Source of the DNA: Podocnemis expansa
Taxonomy: Eukaryota > Chordata > Testudines > Podocnemididae
Direction of reading: 5' to 3'
NCBI GenBank assembly: GCA_007922195.1
Contig: ML682005.1
Span: 31,519,672 to 31,583,671 of the forward strand
DNA: 64,000 nucleotides
Both the position numbers and the translations under genes were made by a program. How positions within the stretch are numbered: position 1 is the stretch's first letter; every line of letters begins with the position of its first letter. Of this stretch, positions 12,311 through 24,335 are shown piece after piece. The notes under the pieces were generated by a model. That model was not told where the DNA came from. It was given only the letters and a program-made list of their open reading frames with translations, and did no database searches.

Positions 12311-12343
12311 TGTTTTTTGTTTTTGTTTTGTTTTGTTTTGTTG
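12311..12343. repeat. (TTTTG)n simple repeat
   Basis: A run of imperfect TTTTG units just right of the hAT element. Confidence 0.85.
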
Positions 12344-12724
12344 TCTGTTCAGTTGCCCATTTTATTCAGTGTATATTTGGAGCCAAAAAGGAGATAGACA
12401 ATGGGACCATCATGATCATCTAATTGGACATCCTACATGCTTCAGGGCACTGAACCTTTTTATTCTCCTGGAATAGGCTTATAACCTGTGGCTGAGTTAC
12501 TGAAGTACTCAGATCATGATTCAGACTGTATGTTTCAGAGAATCCATCTAATTTAAACCTTCAAGTGATGCAAGTGAAAGGTGAAACCCTCCCAGGATCT
12601 CTGCCAGTCTGACCTGATGGAGTACTCCTTCTCAACCCCCATATGGTGATCAGTTAGATACTGAGCATGTGGGCAAGACCCACCATCTAGACATCTAAGA
12701 AAGAATTCTCTGTAGTAACTAAGG

Positions 12725-12960
12725 CTAGGTTTACTATACTAGCAAATTAAACAAGCTTAGTCTGAACTAATTTGAACCCTGTCTACACTAGCCCTTGGCT
12801 AGTTCAACTCAAAAATATTTTAGTTTGAACTAGCCGCTTAGTTCAAACTTGCCACTTTGGCTAGATAAAATGAACATGATGTAGACATGCTAGTTTGAAC
12901 TAAATGAGTTTTTGAACTAAGAACAGTTTTTTAGTTTGAGCTAACTACATGCCATTTAAG
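12725..12960. mobile_element. MITE of the AGTTTGAACTA family
   Basis: The stretch contains repeated AGTTTGAACTA and AGTTCAAACT words in both orientations. Its left part (GGTTTACTATACTAGCAAAT and CTGTCTACACTAGCCCTTGG) matches the reverse complement of the right end of the larger element at 38119-38958 almost word for word. It is the same family in opposite orientation, shortened at the right. No coding capacity. Confidence 0.65.
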
Positions 12961-14171
12961 ACAGTCTCATCATACCATCCCCTTCATAAACTGATCTAGA
13001 TCAGTTTTGAAGCCAGTTAGGGGTTTTATACCTACTTCTTGTTTCAGAATTTCATTCCTAATGGTTAGAAACTGTCATTTAATTTCAAGCCTATATTCAC
13101 AAGTGGCATTTGATGACTTCTTTTGAGGAGAATGGTTGAGGAGCCCTGCTGTATGACGTCACCTCTTCCCTGAGACTCTACTCATTCACTACCCCCACTC
13201 TACCCCATCCTCCACATGCCACATGGGAGGAACAGGGAGGAACGGGCTCAGGCCAGCCCAGACATCGCAGTTACCATCCTCTACTGCTTCAGGGAATGCA
13301 GCATGGGAGCTGGTGTGGGTAGAATACAGGGTGCACCCCTGAAAACAAAGGATGGCTGCCCTCTCTGCCTGGTGAGTGGAACCCAGCTGGTGCAGGGGAT
13401 GCAAGGCAGGCCCTGCTCCTAATCAGCCCTCTCCCTTGAAACCTCTCTCTCCCCTACCGCACAGCTGCTCATGCCTCTTAGCTCTCTCCCCTATTACAAA
13501 AAGATACTTCATTTACTGAGGTAACATTGATCTTTCTCCCACAAATGATAAACTCCTTAGTGGTCAAAACTCAAGTACTCATACCAGTTTATAATGGCAG
13601 AGTTCTGAAAATGCATATACAAGAGGAACTAACTGGGACTGCAAAACTCTTGAGAACCCCAGACAGATTCTTCCACATTGGTTTCTTTTCCCTGTACCTC
13701 TTTTCTTCAAATAAACTGTTGCTTATTCATTTTTTCTCTGAAAAAGCAACCCTGCCAATGTGAATGCACCTCTAGGTCATGGGGATTAATGAACCGTGTA
13801 TTACACAGTTACTACAGTGCTTCTGGAGTATGCACACCATTCAAAAGTTACCATCTGACTGGTATTTGATCAGCCTGGTCAGGTGTGTGTTTTTTGTTTT
13901 TTGTTTGTTTTTTTTTTAATGGATTTGCCAGTTGAAAAAAAATGCTGGATTTTTTTTAATGTAGGTCTAAAAGATTTGCACGATTATCATAATACACTAA
14001 TGTTAAGTGTCTGTGTCCAGCTAAAGGTGCTTCAGTACTCCCACTTCCACAATTTAAAGTGATAACAGATCAAAATTGTTATCTGCCTAACAGTTCTCAG
14101 GTGCCTTGTGCATGTGTGTGACAGAAGGTTTGAGTAATGTGAGTGAGGAGATTTGTAATGTTATCAATCTT
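12961..14171. other. Intronic sequence with T-rich tracts
   Basis: There is a modestly GC-richer patch at 13180-13480 without recognisable family. T/G-rich runs lie at about 13886-13918. Short frames at 13189-13422 overlap on both strands and look non-coding. Confidence 0.4.
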
Positions 14172-14365
14172 TATCTGTAGATGTTCCAAAGGGATAGCCA
14201 TGTTAGTCTAGTCCAGCAAGACAAACACATTTATTTGTCTCATCAGCTTTTGTGGGAGATAATCACCAAGCATCTGACAAAGCGGGAGTCTCTTCCATGA
14301 AAGCGCATGATAAAATTGTTAATCTTTAAAAGTGCCACCAGACTCCATGTTTGTTTTATCTATAA
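14172..14365 (+). repeat. Penelope-like terminal repeat, partly palindromic
   Basis: GCCATGTTAGTCTAGTCCAGC at the left and TTAATCTTTAAAAGTGCCACC near the right mark the family. The core at 14273-14312 reads CTGACAAAGCGGGAGTC, then CTCTTCCATGAAAGCG. That is a CTGANGA-like box, a weakened stem II, then an intact GAAA. The left half contains a second inverted partial copy (CATCAGCTTTTGTGGGAG), as in the palindromes at 37.9 and 54.6 kb. Confidence 0.65.
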
Positions 14366-14448
14366 ATGTGTTAGCTCTCTAAATAATGTTAAAAATGGAT
14401 AGGTTACAGTTTCCTTCTGATTGGGGGTTGGAGTGCAGCAGGCTTGCT

Positions 14449-14502
14449 GTGTGGGTGGGGCTTGCACCTGCTTTTGTGTGGGTGGGGCTTGCACCTGCTT
14501 TT
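14449..14502. repeat. Perfect tandem duplication, 2 x 27 bp
   Basis: The unit starts GTGTGGGTGGGGCTTGCACC and continues TGCTTTT. It occurs at 14449-14475 and again identically at 14476-14502. Confidence 0.9.
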
Positions 14503-14995
14503 GTACTTCAAAGATGGTAATCCTACCTTCAACTGAGGGGCCCTGATCCTAAGGATCATGCCCTAGTTCACATATTCATCAGGATTAAAAACCTAGAAGA
14601 AATTCAAGCACAATGTTTTGTCTGCATTCTGGGCTGTGTGGATATCTATAGCCTGAGGTTTGCAGAACCCTGGAAGGCAACACAGCTAAACTATCCTATC
14701 CCCCAGCCGCTAGCACCACCAAACTGTTTTGTGGAGTGTTTTGGAATCAGCTCTGTGTGTGACCTATGCAGAGTTTCATTCCTGATACTTACCTTGAGGC
14801 AGCAGAAGTCTGTAAGAAATTAATTCCAATCAATCCTAATGGTGAATTAGGAACCGCAGAAGCAGCCTCTCATTTGCTTTCTTGAAGGAAATTGTGATAT
14901 GCCTCTTCTTAGGGCCACAATGTTTCATTTTAGAAAGATGTATTATAGCCCCTGGCTGAAACAAATTCCTCAGCTGTGGCAGGGAAGGATGGTCT

Positions 14996-15200
14996 CATGG
15001 CCAAAGCATTGGCCTGATAATAAATAAATTTGTGTACTATACCCAACTCTGCTACAGACTTTGTGTGTGACCTTAGACAAATCACTTAACTAATTTTTGC
15101 TGCATTTTCCTGATATATTCAATATGGAGAGTACTTCCATACTTAACAGGTTGTTTATTGTCAGCACAAATTGGTTGTGAGGTCTCCTTAAACTCCAGTC
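14996..15200 (+). repeat. CORE-SINE (MIR-like) element
   Basis: GTCTCATGGCCAAAGCATTG (start) and CCCAACTCTGCTACAGACTT, then TGTGTGACCTTAGACAAATC, follow the layout of a tRNA-derived CORE-SINE. The last of these is the diagnostic core. It has decayed, and an end tail near 15200 is not clear. Confidence 0.65.
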
Positions 15201-16728
15201 CTGAGTGCCACAGAGAAGCATACAAATAATCTGGAATAAGTAGCATTATCTTCATTGTTTTGTGATATCAGCTGCATATGACTAATCTGGTTTTGAACCC
15301 TTTTAAATGGGTTCTGAACACATTGTCAGGCCATTCCTCTCTCGTAATCACCTGAACTCATATTACCCAACTGGATACCGTTTTCCATAATCTTTGACAG
15401 CTGTGTGGATACATGTGGATATCCATAGCTCAAAAAGTGTATTTTGTGAATTATTACCTTGTTTTTCAGGACATTGTGTGGTCATACTTCTGTCTTGAAT
15501 CTGAACCAGTGTGATTCTGTATTTTCATATACAGTATAAGATATAATAGTTCAGCTCTGTAAACATTTTAAAATCTAGATAGTCTTTAAAAGCAATGAGG
15601 TACTGGGTCACTTCCCTGAATAAACTGCATGTAAATGGTAGCTCTGGACATGCCTTCAATGTTAATGTGATATTATACATTTGTCCATGAACGACTGATT
15701 TTATGTTTATATGATAAATGTATACATTTGCCTTGTCTGGACACTTACATATAACCCTGTACAGATCAGTCCATAGCCAAGCATTTAATTTCCAGCTTTT
15801 CATAATAATTTTTCATACAGAAATGTTCTAGCTAGAAAGAGTTGACTGAGGAGCACAAAAATTTATCTTTAATGAATAAGGCCTTTAATTATATTCTACT
15901 GCTGGTATATGCGCACGACTGTAAAACTGCTGAAGAGAAGAGTAAGTAATTGAAAGCAATTTAAGTATGAATTTATTAAATCAATTAGATTTACAGAAGT
16001 GATTTGAAACATAGTACTGCTATATTTTGTGCACCAAGTATATAAAATCTAAAGTAGTTGCTTGTAAGTGCGGCATAAGTTCTAATGGGAATTTGTCTCG
16101 GTTATAATAGTAAAAATGATTGATTCTGCTTGTCTTGAAAAGCTTATTCTGTAAGTTATTCTTTCCCTAATAGCACCACAGAGGTCGGCCATACACTTTT
16201 AGTTTGCCTGGGAATTTCTGGACCTAATAAAGGATTTCATAAACTGGTACGAATTTATAACGTCAGTTCAAACAGATCTGTTTTTCCTTCCACAAGAGAA
16301 GCAATATATCCTAGATTAAATTTAACATAAAAGTTAATCATATTTCATATGATAGGTTTCACATATACATTGGACTTTTCCATCTGATATGCTGTACATC
16401 ATCTGTGGTGGTAATATTTGAAAAGTAAATTGATATGAATTGCACAAAAGGTAATTTTATGTGCCATGCAATAGCTAAAGAAAAGGAAAGCAAACAGCAT
16501 AAGAAGGAGCATGCTGAAGTGGTTAATAGAAAAAGCAGCATCAGTTGCTGTATTTATAGTTAGCCAGTGTGGGTGGGCTATTCAGAAAGGAACAGAATAA
16601 AGAACATCTAGATAGCATAATGATTTATTCAAATAAGCACAATTTGCTGAAGTTTAACTTAAGTTGCCCAAGGGAATGAGTGTAGTAGTAGTGGAATCCC
16701 AATAGTTATTTTTGTTCATAGGAGTAAT
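15201..16728. other. AT-rich intronic sequence, nothing recognised
   Basis: The 92-codon minus frame at 15525-15803 lacks splice context and family resemblance. No further repeats recognised. Confidence 0.45.
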
Positions 16729-16736
16729 AGGGAAGG

Positions 16737-17589
16737 CAGGGGCATTGCTGACTGGGGGAGGGACCCGGGACACAGGCCCTGGCCCCGCCCTGGCCCGCAG
16801 GCCCCACCACCAGCCACCAGGCCACTCCCCCTGGCCAGGGACAGGGCCCAGCACCGCTGCATGGCTCCTCTCCGGGGCGCCAGGCCACGAACCGACCTGC
16901 CCTGCCAGCAGCCACCTCCCCCCACTGCCCCAGGCCAGGCTCCATGCCCCAGTGGCATCTCCCCGGATCCCCCTGCCGGGCCATGCAGCTCCCATGCACC
17001 GGTTCTCGGCCGTCTCCAGGCCAGGCCCCCGGGAGCCTCCGAGACTGGGGAGCGTCCCCAGGCTGGGCAGCAGCATCTGTCCTGAGGGGCTCGGGATGCA
17101 GGGCGGGGACGGAAGCTCTGTGTCCCCCCCCACCGTCCCCGCCATCCCCGGGGGTGGAACCGCCTCCGCGCACCGCCAGGACCCTGAACAGGCCTGCCTG
17201 GCCCCCGGCCCCAACAACCAGCTCCCTCTGCCCCAGCCCCAGCCTGCAGCGGAGATGGAGGGTCCAGGCTGGTCCCAGCGGGCTGCATGTGGGGAGCCCT
17301 GGACCCCCAACAGCCCTGCGCCGCTCCAGCTCTGGTGCTGCCTGGCCCGGCTGGGGCGGGGAGGGACGGAGGGAGCATGACGGGCGACTGGGCACCACAT
17401 TCTCCGCTGGGGAGGGGGCCACCACGGCCACGGGTGACCAGGCCCAGGATCCCCAACCGGGGACGGGGCTGCTGCGGCTGCCGGCGGCTGGGTCCCGGAT
17501 CTCCAGCCCAATTGGGCTGGAGATCCGGGGCACCAGCGCTGGGTTTCAGGGCACATGCCCCGGAGTGCCCAGCACCAGCGACACCCCTG
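16737..17589. mobile_element. 853 bp GC-rich non-autonomous hAT element with perfect 8 bp target duplication
   Basis: The element is flanked by AGGGAAGG on both sides (16729-16736 and 17590-17597). Termini are CAGGGGCATTGCTGACTGG and, inward from the right, CAGGGGTGTCGCTGGTGCTGG, a hAT-style inverted pair. The interior is strongly GC- and CpG-rich against an AT-rich surround. Six-frame openness, including 295-300 codon frames on the minus strand, is due to composition and not coding. It shares its right-end words (TCGCTGGTGCTGGGCA) with the element at 38150-38461. Confidence 0.88.
17494..17529. repeat. Perfect 36 bp palindrome
   Basis: The half-site CCCGGATCTCCAGCCCAA is followed immediately by its exact reverse complement, centred between 17511 and 17512. 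There is no spacer and no mismatch. It lies near the right end of the GC-rich hAT element. Confidence 0.97.
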
Positions 17590-17611
17590 AGGGAAGGTCT
17601 CATAATACTTA

Positions 17612-17900
17612 GGCTATGTCTATACTGACGGTGGCAAAATCACGGCTGTCAGTGGGCTCTTCCACGTGTGATTGAGGGGTCTCTCAAGACCACTTGGTTG
17701 CTCTGGACTTCAGTAACTCCAGCCCCTGCAAGGGTGTGATGCTAAGACAAATGGATGGCATACCTTAGTGCAGTGTGCAGGAGGAGTTAAGTAGGCATTA
17801 GTAAGGTGATGGGAGATACACAAAGTATTTTACATACCTTGAGTATCTCCTGTCGACTGCTGCCATAAAGTGCAGCAAGTGTAGATTAGGGTTTATACTG
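17612..17900. mobile_element. Probable MITE of the TGTCTACAC type
   Basis: The left TAGGCTATGTCTATACTGAC and the right end read inward (ACCCTAATCTACACTTGCTG) form imperfect inverted termini. It starts about 15 bp beyond the GC-rich hAT element. Boundaries are approximate and no clear target duplication is seen. Confidence 0.5.
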
Positions 17901-19769
17901 ATAAACCTATATAGTATATTTTTCATGTTGAAGAGGAATTATCAGTGTTTGTACAGTCTACCACCACTTGTATCTATTTGAGTACACTTTTTATGGGATT
18001 TTTAGGACCTGAGGGAGCCATTTATGAAGGTGAGACAAAACAACATCTAGTCTTAAATCATTTCTGTTCATGGATGGTAGAATTATGCTGAGAATCACAT
18101 CTCTACCTATTTTAGGCTTCCTAGTATAATTGTCCCCTTGAGGCATTAGAAAAGCTAATGAAAAATGTAAACACAAATACTGGGATAATTTGCTATGTTC
18201 AGATTCCTGCAAATCCTGAATGCACAACTGTTTGACTTCAATATCTGATAAATTGTTAAGACAACTAATAAAACTGTCATTTTGAAATTATTTATATTCT
18301 AGAGAAAAGTTGAGTTGAGGCATGTGTGAATGCATACCATAGGTTTCATTAGGACAGGATAAAAGTCAATATATCTTTCTTTGATAGGATATTTGTCTTA
18401 GAGTAAACCAAGGGAACAGAATGGAGTTTGTTCACTTTTAAAAAAGTGTTTCTAGAGTCCAGGCCTAAAAAACCAGTGGATCTAAGACAAGTAGAGTGCT
18501 TGTCAAGGGAGTGAATGATACAGTACGCTGTTCTTTAAGAATACTGTTAAGGTAATAGCACCCTAGAATGGGAGCATATGCAAACTACAGAATATAGGGG
18601 ATTGTATTACCAGGAACATTACATGTAAAACAAGCAGAGTAGTTATTTATTTCTAGTCATCACTGGTTAAGCCTGAGATGGAACACTATGCTCAGTTGTT
18701 GGTACCAGCACTTAGGCACATTTCAGAGAGTTGAAGAGAAAACTGTTCTTCAGATTTTTCCAAGAGAACTGTACATGTTCTTTAGTTTAGAGAAAAGTAC
18801 AGCAGAGGGGATGTCATGATATAGCTGACTTTTCTTTTTCTATGGGATTTTATTGACTCTTTTTAATTTTTTACCACTTGCAGCAAAAAACACATTTTAC
18901 TTAGTGTGTCATGTTTTTAAATGCTATTTTCTGTATAGACTATTATTCTTTGTGGTGATGACAGTTTCATTAAGATAAGGGTGAACGTGGAGATAGTACC
19001 CAACTTATTCCAATTCTTTCTGCAAAACATCATGTGTGATATTGTGCATTCCTGAGCCAAGGCTGATGTCCTCGACTAATTTTCAAATAAATAGTTTTGC
19101 TTTAGTGTCCTTACTCATTGTACCTGAATAAACTTGTTTCCATATTAAAATAACTTTATTTGTTTATGTCCCCCCCAAAACCCAAAACAACTGTCTTATC
19201 TCTCAAGTAGCCTTTCTGTCACATGTATTCAACCTCTGTTTATGCCTATTTCCTTTTTTGGTTTTTGCTTTACTGTCGCAGCTGTAATCTGTCAAATGAT
19301 GTGATGCCAAGTTCATTTGTGCTCAGTTCCAACTTCCAATTGGGTGCTTTTATTTTTAAAAAGTAAAATAATTTCTTGTGCAAACTTACCAGTAAACATC
19401 TTGCTCAACCCATTAATCTTGTGACAGTAATATAGTACATTCCAAAATGTACTGAACAAATGATTTTAAATGTCACCTTCATTAATTTGGGCCAAGTTTA
19501 ACCAGAATGGAAGCATGGGGTGAGGGAGGGGGAAATATATATATAAAAAAGTTATATGCCACCGTTATTTTATAGTGGATTAGGGGTCAACTATATTGGA
19601 ACAAACAGAATGCTGGTTTCTCCCACTTTGTCTTCACACATAATGTGATGAATTGGAGTTGTGGCTGCAAAATTTATGAATTCTGATTGATATTATGATA
19701 TTGTATGATAAAAAATTCCTGTATCGTGTGTGTGTGTGTGTCCACTGCTGCTGACAAACCCTGAAAAAG
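17901..19769. other. AT-rich intronic sequence
   Basis: No exon or repeat family recognised. There is a short (GT)n tract near 19725-19741 and a C7 run at 19170-19176. Confidence 0.45.
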
Positions 19770-20110
19770 GAAAACAGGCAAACAGTCTGATGGCACTTTT
19801 AAAGACTATTGCATGAGCTTTCTTGGGAGAAAATCCCATTTTGTCAGATGCTTGAAGATGGAGAACTTAAAGAGTGGGTGGAAAATTAATGCAGGGACAT
19901 ATAAGTCATAGGATCAGGTCAGACTGAAAAAGCAATTCAGTGCAGTTGTTTAGTTTCAAACACTGAAGAACAGCATCTAGGAGGGAGGGAGGAAAGCAAA
20001 ATCACCTGTTTTGATGGGGGAAAGAGCCATAGTCTCTTTTCAACCCTAAATTGCCAGTGTCAAATCTCTATATGAATTCCAATTCTGCAGTTTTTCTTAG
20101 AAGCTTTGAT
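19770..20110 (-). mobile_element. Penelope-like terminal repeat and adjacent end, minus orientation
   Basis: Landmarks are GTCTGATGGCACTTTTAAAG, GAGAAAATCCCATTTTGTCA and GATGCTTGAAGATGG. The downstream part (AATCACCTGTTTTGATGGGG, CCATAGTCTCTTTT) matches the copy at 32.75-33.35 kb. On the minus strand the core is CTGACAA, stem ATGGGA/TCTCCCA, then AGAAAGC. It abuts a Penelope coding fragment of opposite orientation at about 20110-20140, giving an inverted junction. Confidence 0.65.
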
Positions 20111-20134
20111 TTGTTATCCATTTGCGTAAGTACA

Positions 20135-20475
20135 GCTAACAATGCAGTAACCTGCAGATACCTTCCTCTCAACACTGCAAGAAGAAATATTCTACATAGC
20201 CTTCTCCTGATAGTCAGAACAACAGACTGGACTTCTACATAGATTGCTTCCGCCACTGGGCAAAGGCTGAAATCATGGATAAAGAACATCCCTTACACCT
20301 TAACCTCAGCTATGCACAACACAATGCCATTCACAGCCTCAGAAAGAACTCTGACATCATCATCAAGGAGGCTGACAAACGAGGCATTGTCGTCATCATG
20401 AACAAATTGGATTACAATCAGGAGGCTTATAGAAAACTCTCCAACACAGTATTTTATAACAGTTTCTTATTCCAC
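20135..20475 (+). mobile_element. Penelope-like retroelement, N-terminal reverse-transcriptase-region fragment
   Basis: The plus-strand frame from about 20230 reads IDCFRHWAKAEIM and, from 20275, LNLSYAQHNAIHSLRKNSD, then IIIKEADKRGIVVIMNKLDY and NQEAYRKLSNTVFY. The pattern L..N.DI.IK.ADK.G.VV, then DY..EAYR.LS, is the diagnostic region upstream of the RT fingers in Penelope-like elements. The family usually has Pro-Ala-Asp-Lys-Gly-Gly where this copy has EADKRG. It ends abruptly at 20475 without an RT palm or GIY-YIG domain, so it is a dead fragment. Confidence 0.8.
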
Positions 20476-20536
20476 GTGTGGTAGTTCTTATACCCACTAG
20501 TAATTTCAAATGTAAAACTTTTTGTTTTGATGGTAC

Positions 20537-20558
20537 TTTAAACAAACAAACAAACAAA
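20537..20558. repeat. (AAAC)n simple repeat
   Basis: About five AAAC units. Confidence 0.85.
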
Positions 20559-20716
20559 AACCTAGTTGCATCACCTGCTAGCACTTTGGTTTTCACACTC
20601 TTAAGATATTTGACCAAATGATTCTTAATTTAGCACAGAAAAACTAGGTTAGCATGTTATGAAAGTAAGTATTTTAATTAGGAGTTGGCCAAAGAAAACA
20701 GATATAAATGGATTTA

Positions 20717-20822
20717 GATGGTCTGACATTATTTAGTTGGGGTTGGTCCTAGTTTGAGCATGGGCTTGGACTAAGTGACCTCCTGAGGTCCCGTCCAAAT
20801 CTAATCTTCTCTGATTCTATTA
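20717..20822 (+). repeat. CR1 3' end fragment
   Basis: GGGCTTGGACTAAGTGACCT, CCTGAGGTCCCGTCCAAATC and TCTCTGATTCTATT match the conserved CR1 3' terminus, with its ATTCTATG-like end. It is 5' truncated, as is usual for CR1. Confidence 0.8.
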
Positions 20823-21637
<815 letters not shown>

Positions 21638-21979
21638 TAAAATAATCTATCATTGCAGTTCATTCACATAAACGATGGTAATATTGTTAATGTGCTAATA
21701 CATTTTAGCACTTCTTAATGGTAATGGTATTGTAGTATTTATGTTTTCAATTAATATGTTGCATATGTTTCTATTTATGGTCTTAGAACTGCAATCTTTG
21801 ACATTAGAATTTGACCTTTTTTGTCCCTCTTTCCATTGCATTGCCAATATGAGATTCTTTCTTAAGATTTTCTCTCTATATATAGATAGATAGATATAGA
21901 TATAGATATATAATTAATATCCCTCCAACTTACCCTTCTGCTGAGTATGCTAACTAGACTAGTACTGGACAATTTGGAC

Positions 21980-21984
<5 letters not shown>

Positions 21985-22039
<55 letters not shown>
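21985..22039. repeat. (TG)27 microsatellite
   Basis: An uninterrupted TG run, preceded by a TAGATA/TATAGA-rich tract at about 21875-21915. Likely polymorphic. Confidence 0.95.
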
Positions 22040-22043
<4 letters not shown>

Positions 22044-23279
22044 TATAAATAAAAAGATCTCATTAACTAATTCTTCAACATTCCTATGAGCACAGAATAT
22101 TTGAAATAACAAGAGCACACAATTCTGCTGCTTTTTCCCAATACTTTCTCCTGGTTACCAAACTCCAGTTTAATCCTTTTCATTATAAATTGTCCTTAGA
22201 TATCTTAGATTACTTTAGATTCAAGATCATTACTGATAGTTTTGTATTCTGACTGCAAAATCATGTTGAGAGACTGTTATCTTGCCTGAGAAAAGTGATG
22301 ATTATAATTGGTTTGTGCTACAAAGTTATCTTATACTGCTGAAGTGAAATAATTTCCGTGCTCATATTGGGTACATCAGCGCTCCAATAAAACACCATAG
22401 CATGGCTACAACTGTCCTTGGTCAGTTGACTTGGTTTCACAGGACTCAGGCTGTGGGTTATACAATGACAGTGTAGATGTTTGGGTTCTAGCTGAGTTCT
22501 AAGACTCTGCAAGAGGGGAGGATCTTCAGCCCAGGCTCCTGCCCAAGTCTGAAAGTCACAGTGCAGTTTTTAGACTTGCAGTCTGAGCTCTGTGAGTTTG
22601 AGTTAGTTGACCTCTGATCTGATGCTCACTGTCCGTCCCCCATGTGGATGTAACCATTCTCCCTGAGTGTTATGTGAGGGAACAAATTTTCAGCCACCTT
22701 CTGAATCCAAATAAGTAGGGAAGAAAATCTTTCTTTTGGACCCATGTAATTTTGTGATACTGTCTGAAGAAGGTCTATTCCTAAAATTTAGTAGTGAGAT
22801 TTCCTATTTCTTCAATAACAGTATATCTAGACAATCCATCCACATAAAGAGAAGGACCTGTATTTTCAGACATGAATAGTGATTTTGGGTGAACCAATTT
22901 TTAGGTGCTCAGCTTAAGATACCTAGAAGGAATTAATGTGGTGGTAACTGAAAGTGAGGAAATAATATCTTTGGCATGGCAAGTGCCTGGGATGTGTATA
23001 TAAGGTATCCCAACACACAGCTCTGTGTACACTTCCATCCTGACCTATTGCACCCTTGTTAGAACATGATATAATGCTCCCATTCCTACACAGGCACTAT
23101 CAATTCTTCAGAAGCTGATGCTAGTTTTGTGATTTGGACAGAAAGTTCTTTTAAGGAGCTGAGTGAAATCAAGTTTTAGTTTATTTATGATCTCAGAGTA
23201 CTTGAGAACATGTTCTCATGTGCTAACCAATAATTTTCCTTTTATTATTATTTTTTAAAATAAGCAGTTATGTACTCAT
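22040..23279. other. Intronic sequence, nothing recognised
   Basis: Only short frames, without family resemblance or splice context. Confidence 0.45.
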
Positions 23280-23558
23280 GTGGGGTAGATTAAACTGTGT
23301 TGTTATGGTATAGTGGGCTTCCCCAGAGTGCCATGTGGGACCACAGTATTGCTTTGTCCCCTTAACTCTCCAGACCGCATTGTCTCGCACACTGCTTTGC
23401 TAGTCACAAGCTGCAAACTACTCCAGGTGCTGTTATCACTCAGCCTGACAGTAGGTGGAACCTCATCCCCAGCTCTCAAAGCAACTCATGAATCTCACAG
23501 AGGAAGGCCCCAAATAATCCCTCCCACTTCTTTTCTCTGCATCCCAAAGTTGTCCTGT
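23280..23558 (-). repeat. Possible older repeat surrounding the solo LTR (left part)
   Basis: Moderately GC-rich sequence continuing on the far side of the LTR (24336-24840), so the LTR probably inserted into an older repeat. The minus strand of the right part carries AATAAAAGGTTATG near 24415, which resembles an LTR polyadenylation region. Family unknown. Confidence 0.3.
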
Positions 23559-24331
23559 TGTAACCTGCTAGGGTGGGCTCAAATTCATTCAATTGCCCCT
23601 CTCCAGTGCCTCACAAAGAAAACCCCTGATGAAAGCAACTGGAGAGCCAGGATCCAGTTGTTAAAAGGACTCACAGCGAAGACTGCTCAGAGTTTCCATC
23701 CCACATTAAACTATTACTCAACAGAAACGTAACAATGAACTTTATTAACTGACTAAACACACCTTATCCTAAGGAACCATAATACTTTTAAACAAAACAG
23801 TAAGAAACCCAAGAGTCCCAAAGTTCAGGTGGAGTCACCCTTATCTCAATTGCAGTCTTTTAAGTCCTTGAGGCTTGAATGCAGAATGTAAGCAATCCTC
23901 ATCCTCTCTAGCTGCAGGAATCTTCAGGCAGATGCCGTGCAGTCCTTTCTTCCTCCTGTGTAGCCAGCACCATGCAATCAGGTCACTGGCCATCCAGCTC
24001 TCAGTTCCCCTGCAGACAACTCCCCTGCAAAACAGTCGAAAGCTGGGAGAAAACATCCTGCAGTCCACTCCTGCTCAGCTCCTTTCACTGAGTCCCTTAG
24101 CCAATGTCCTCTGCAGCTCTCTGTTTGCTCCTCTCCAGGCTTCTCTTCTCAGGCTTCACCCAGGGCATGCAACTCCAGCAAGACAATAAAACTTGTAGAG
24201 CATGCTCAGTGTGCTCCCTCACCCTCTTACCAGAAGTTTCTGGTTTCTGGGCTGCAAAATCTGCCCAGCAACGTAACCCAGCCATAAGGGTCCCTAAAAG
24301 AGATTGCACCTATTTAGGCACATGGGTTACA
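23559..24331 (-). mobile_element. 773 bp solo LTR with 4 bp target duplication
   Basis: The termini are TGTAACC at 23559 and GGTTACA ending at 24331, the perfect TG...CA inverted ends of an LTR. CTGT flanks both sides (23555-23558 and 24332-24335), a 4 bp duplication of gypsy/ERV1 type. On the minus strand a polyadenylation signal AATAAAG lies at 23746-23740, with a plausible R/U5 afterwards, so the LTR is in minus orientation. No internal retroviral genes or second LTR are nearby, which fits recombination between two LTRs. Frames of 60-139 codons in the region are incidental. Confidence 0.78.
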
Positions 24332-24335
24332 CTGT

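Noticed and set aside
15525..15803. 92-codon minus frame
   Set aside because: AT-rich, no family resemblance, no splice sites or promoter.
16654..17628. Frames of up to 300 codons on both strands
   Set aside because: They overlap each other in most frames within a GC-rich hAT element bounded by target duplications. Pro/Gly/Ala/Arg-rich products without domains are explained by composition.
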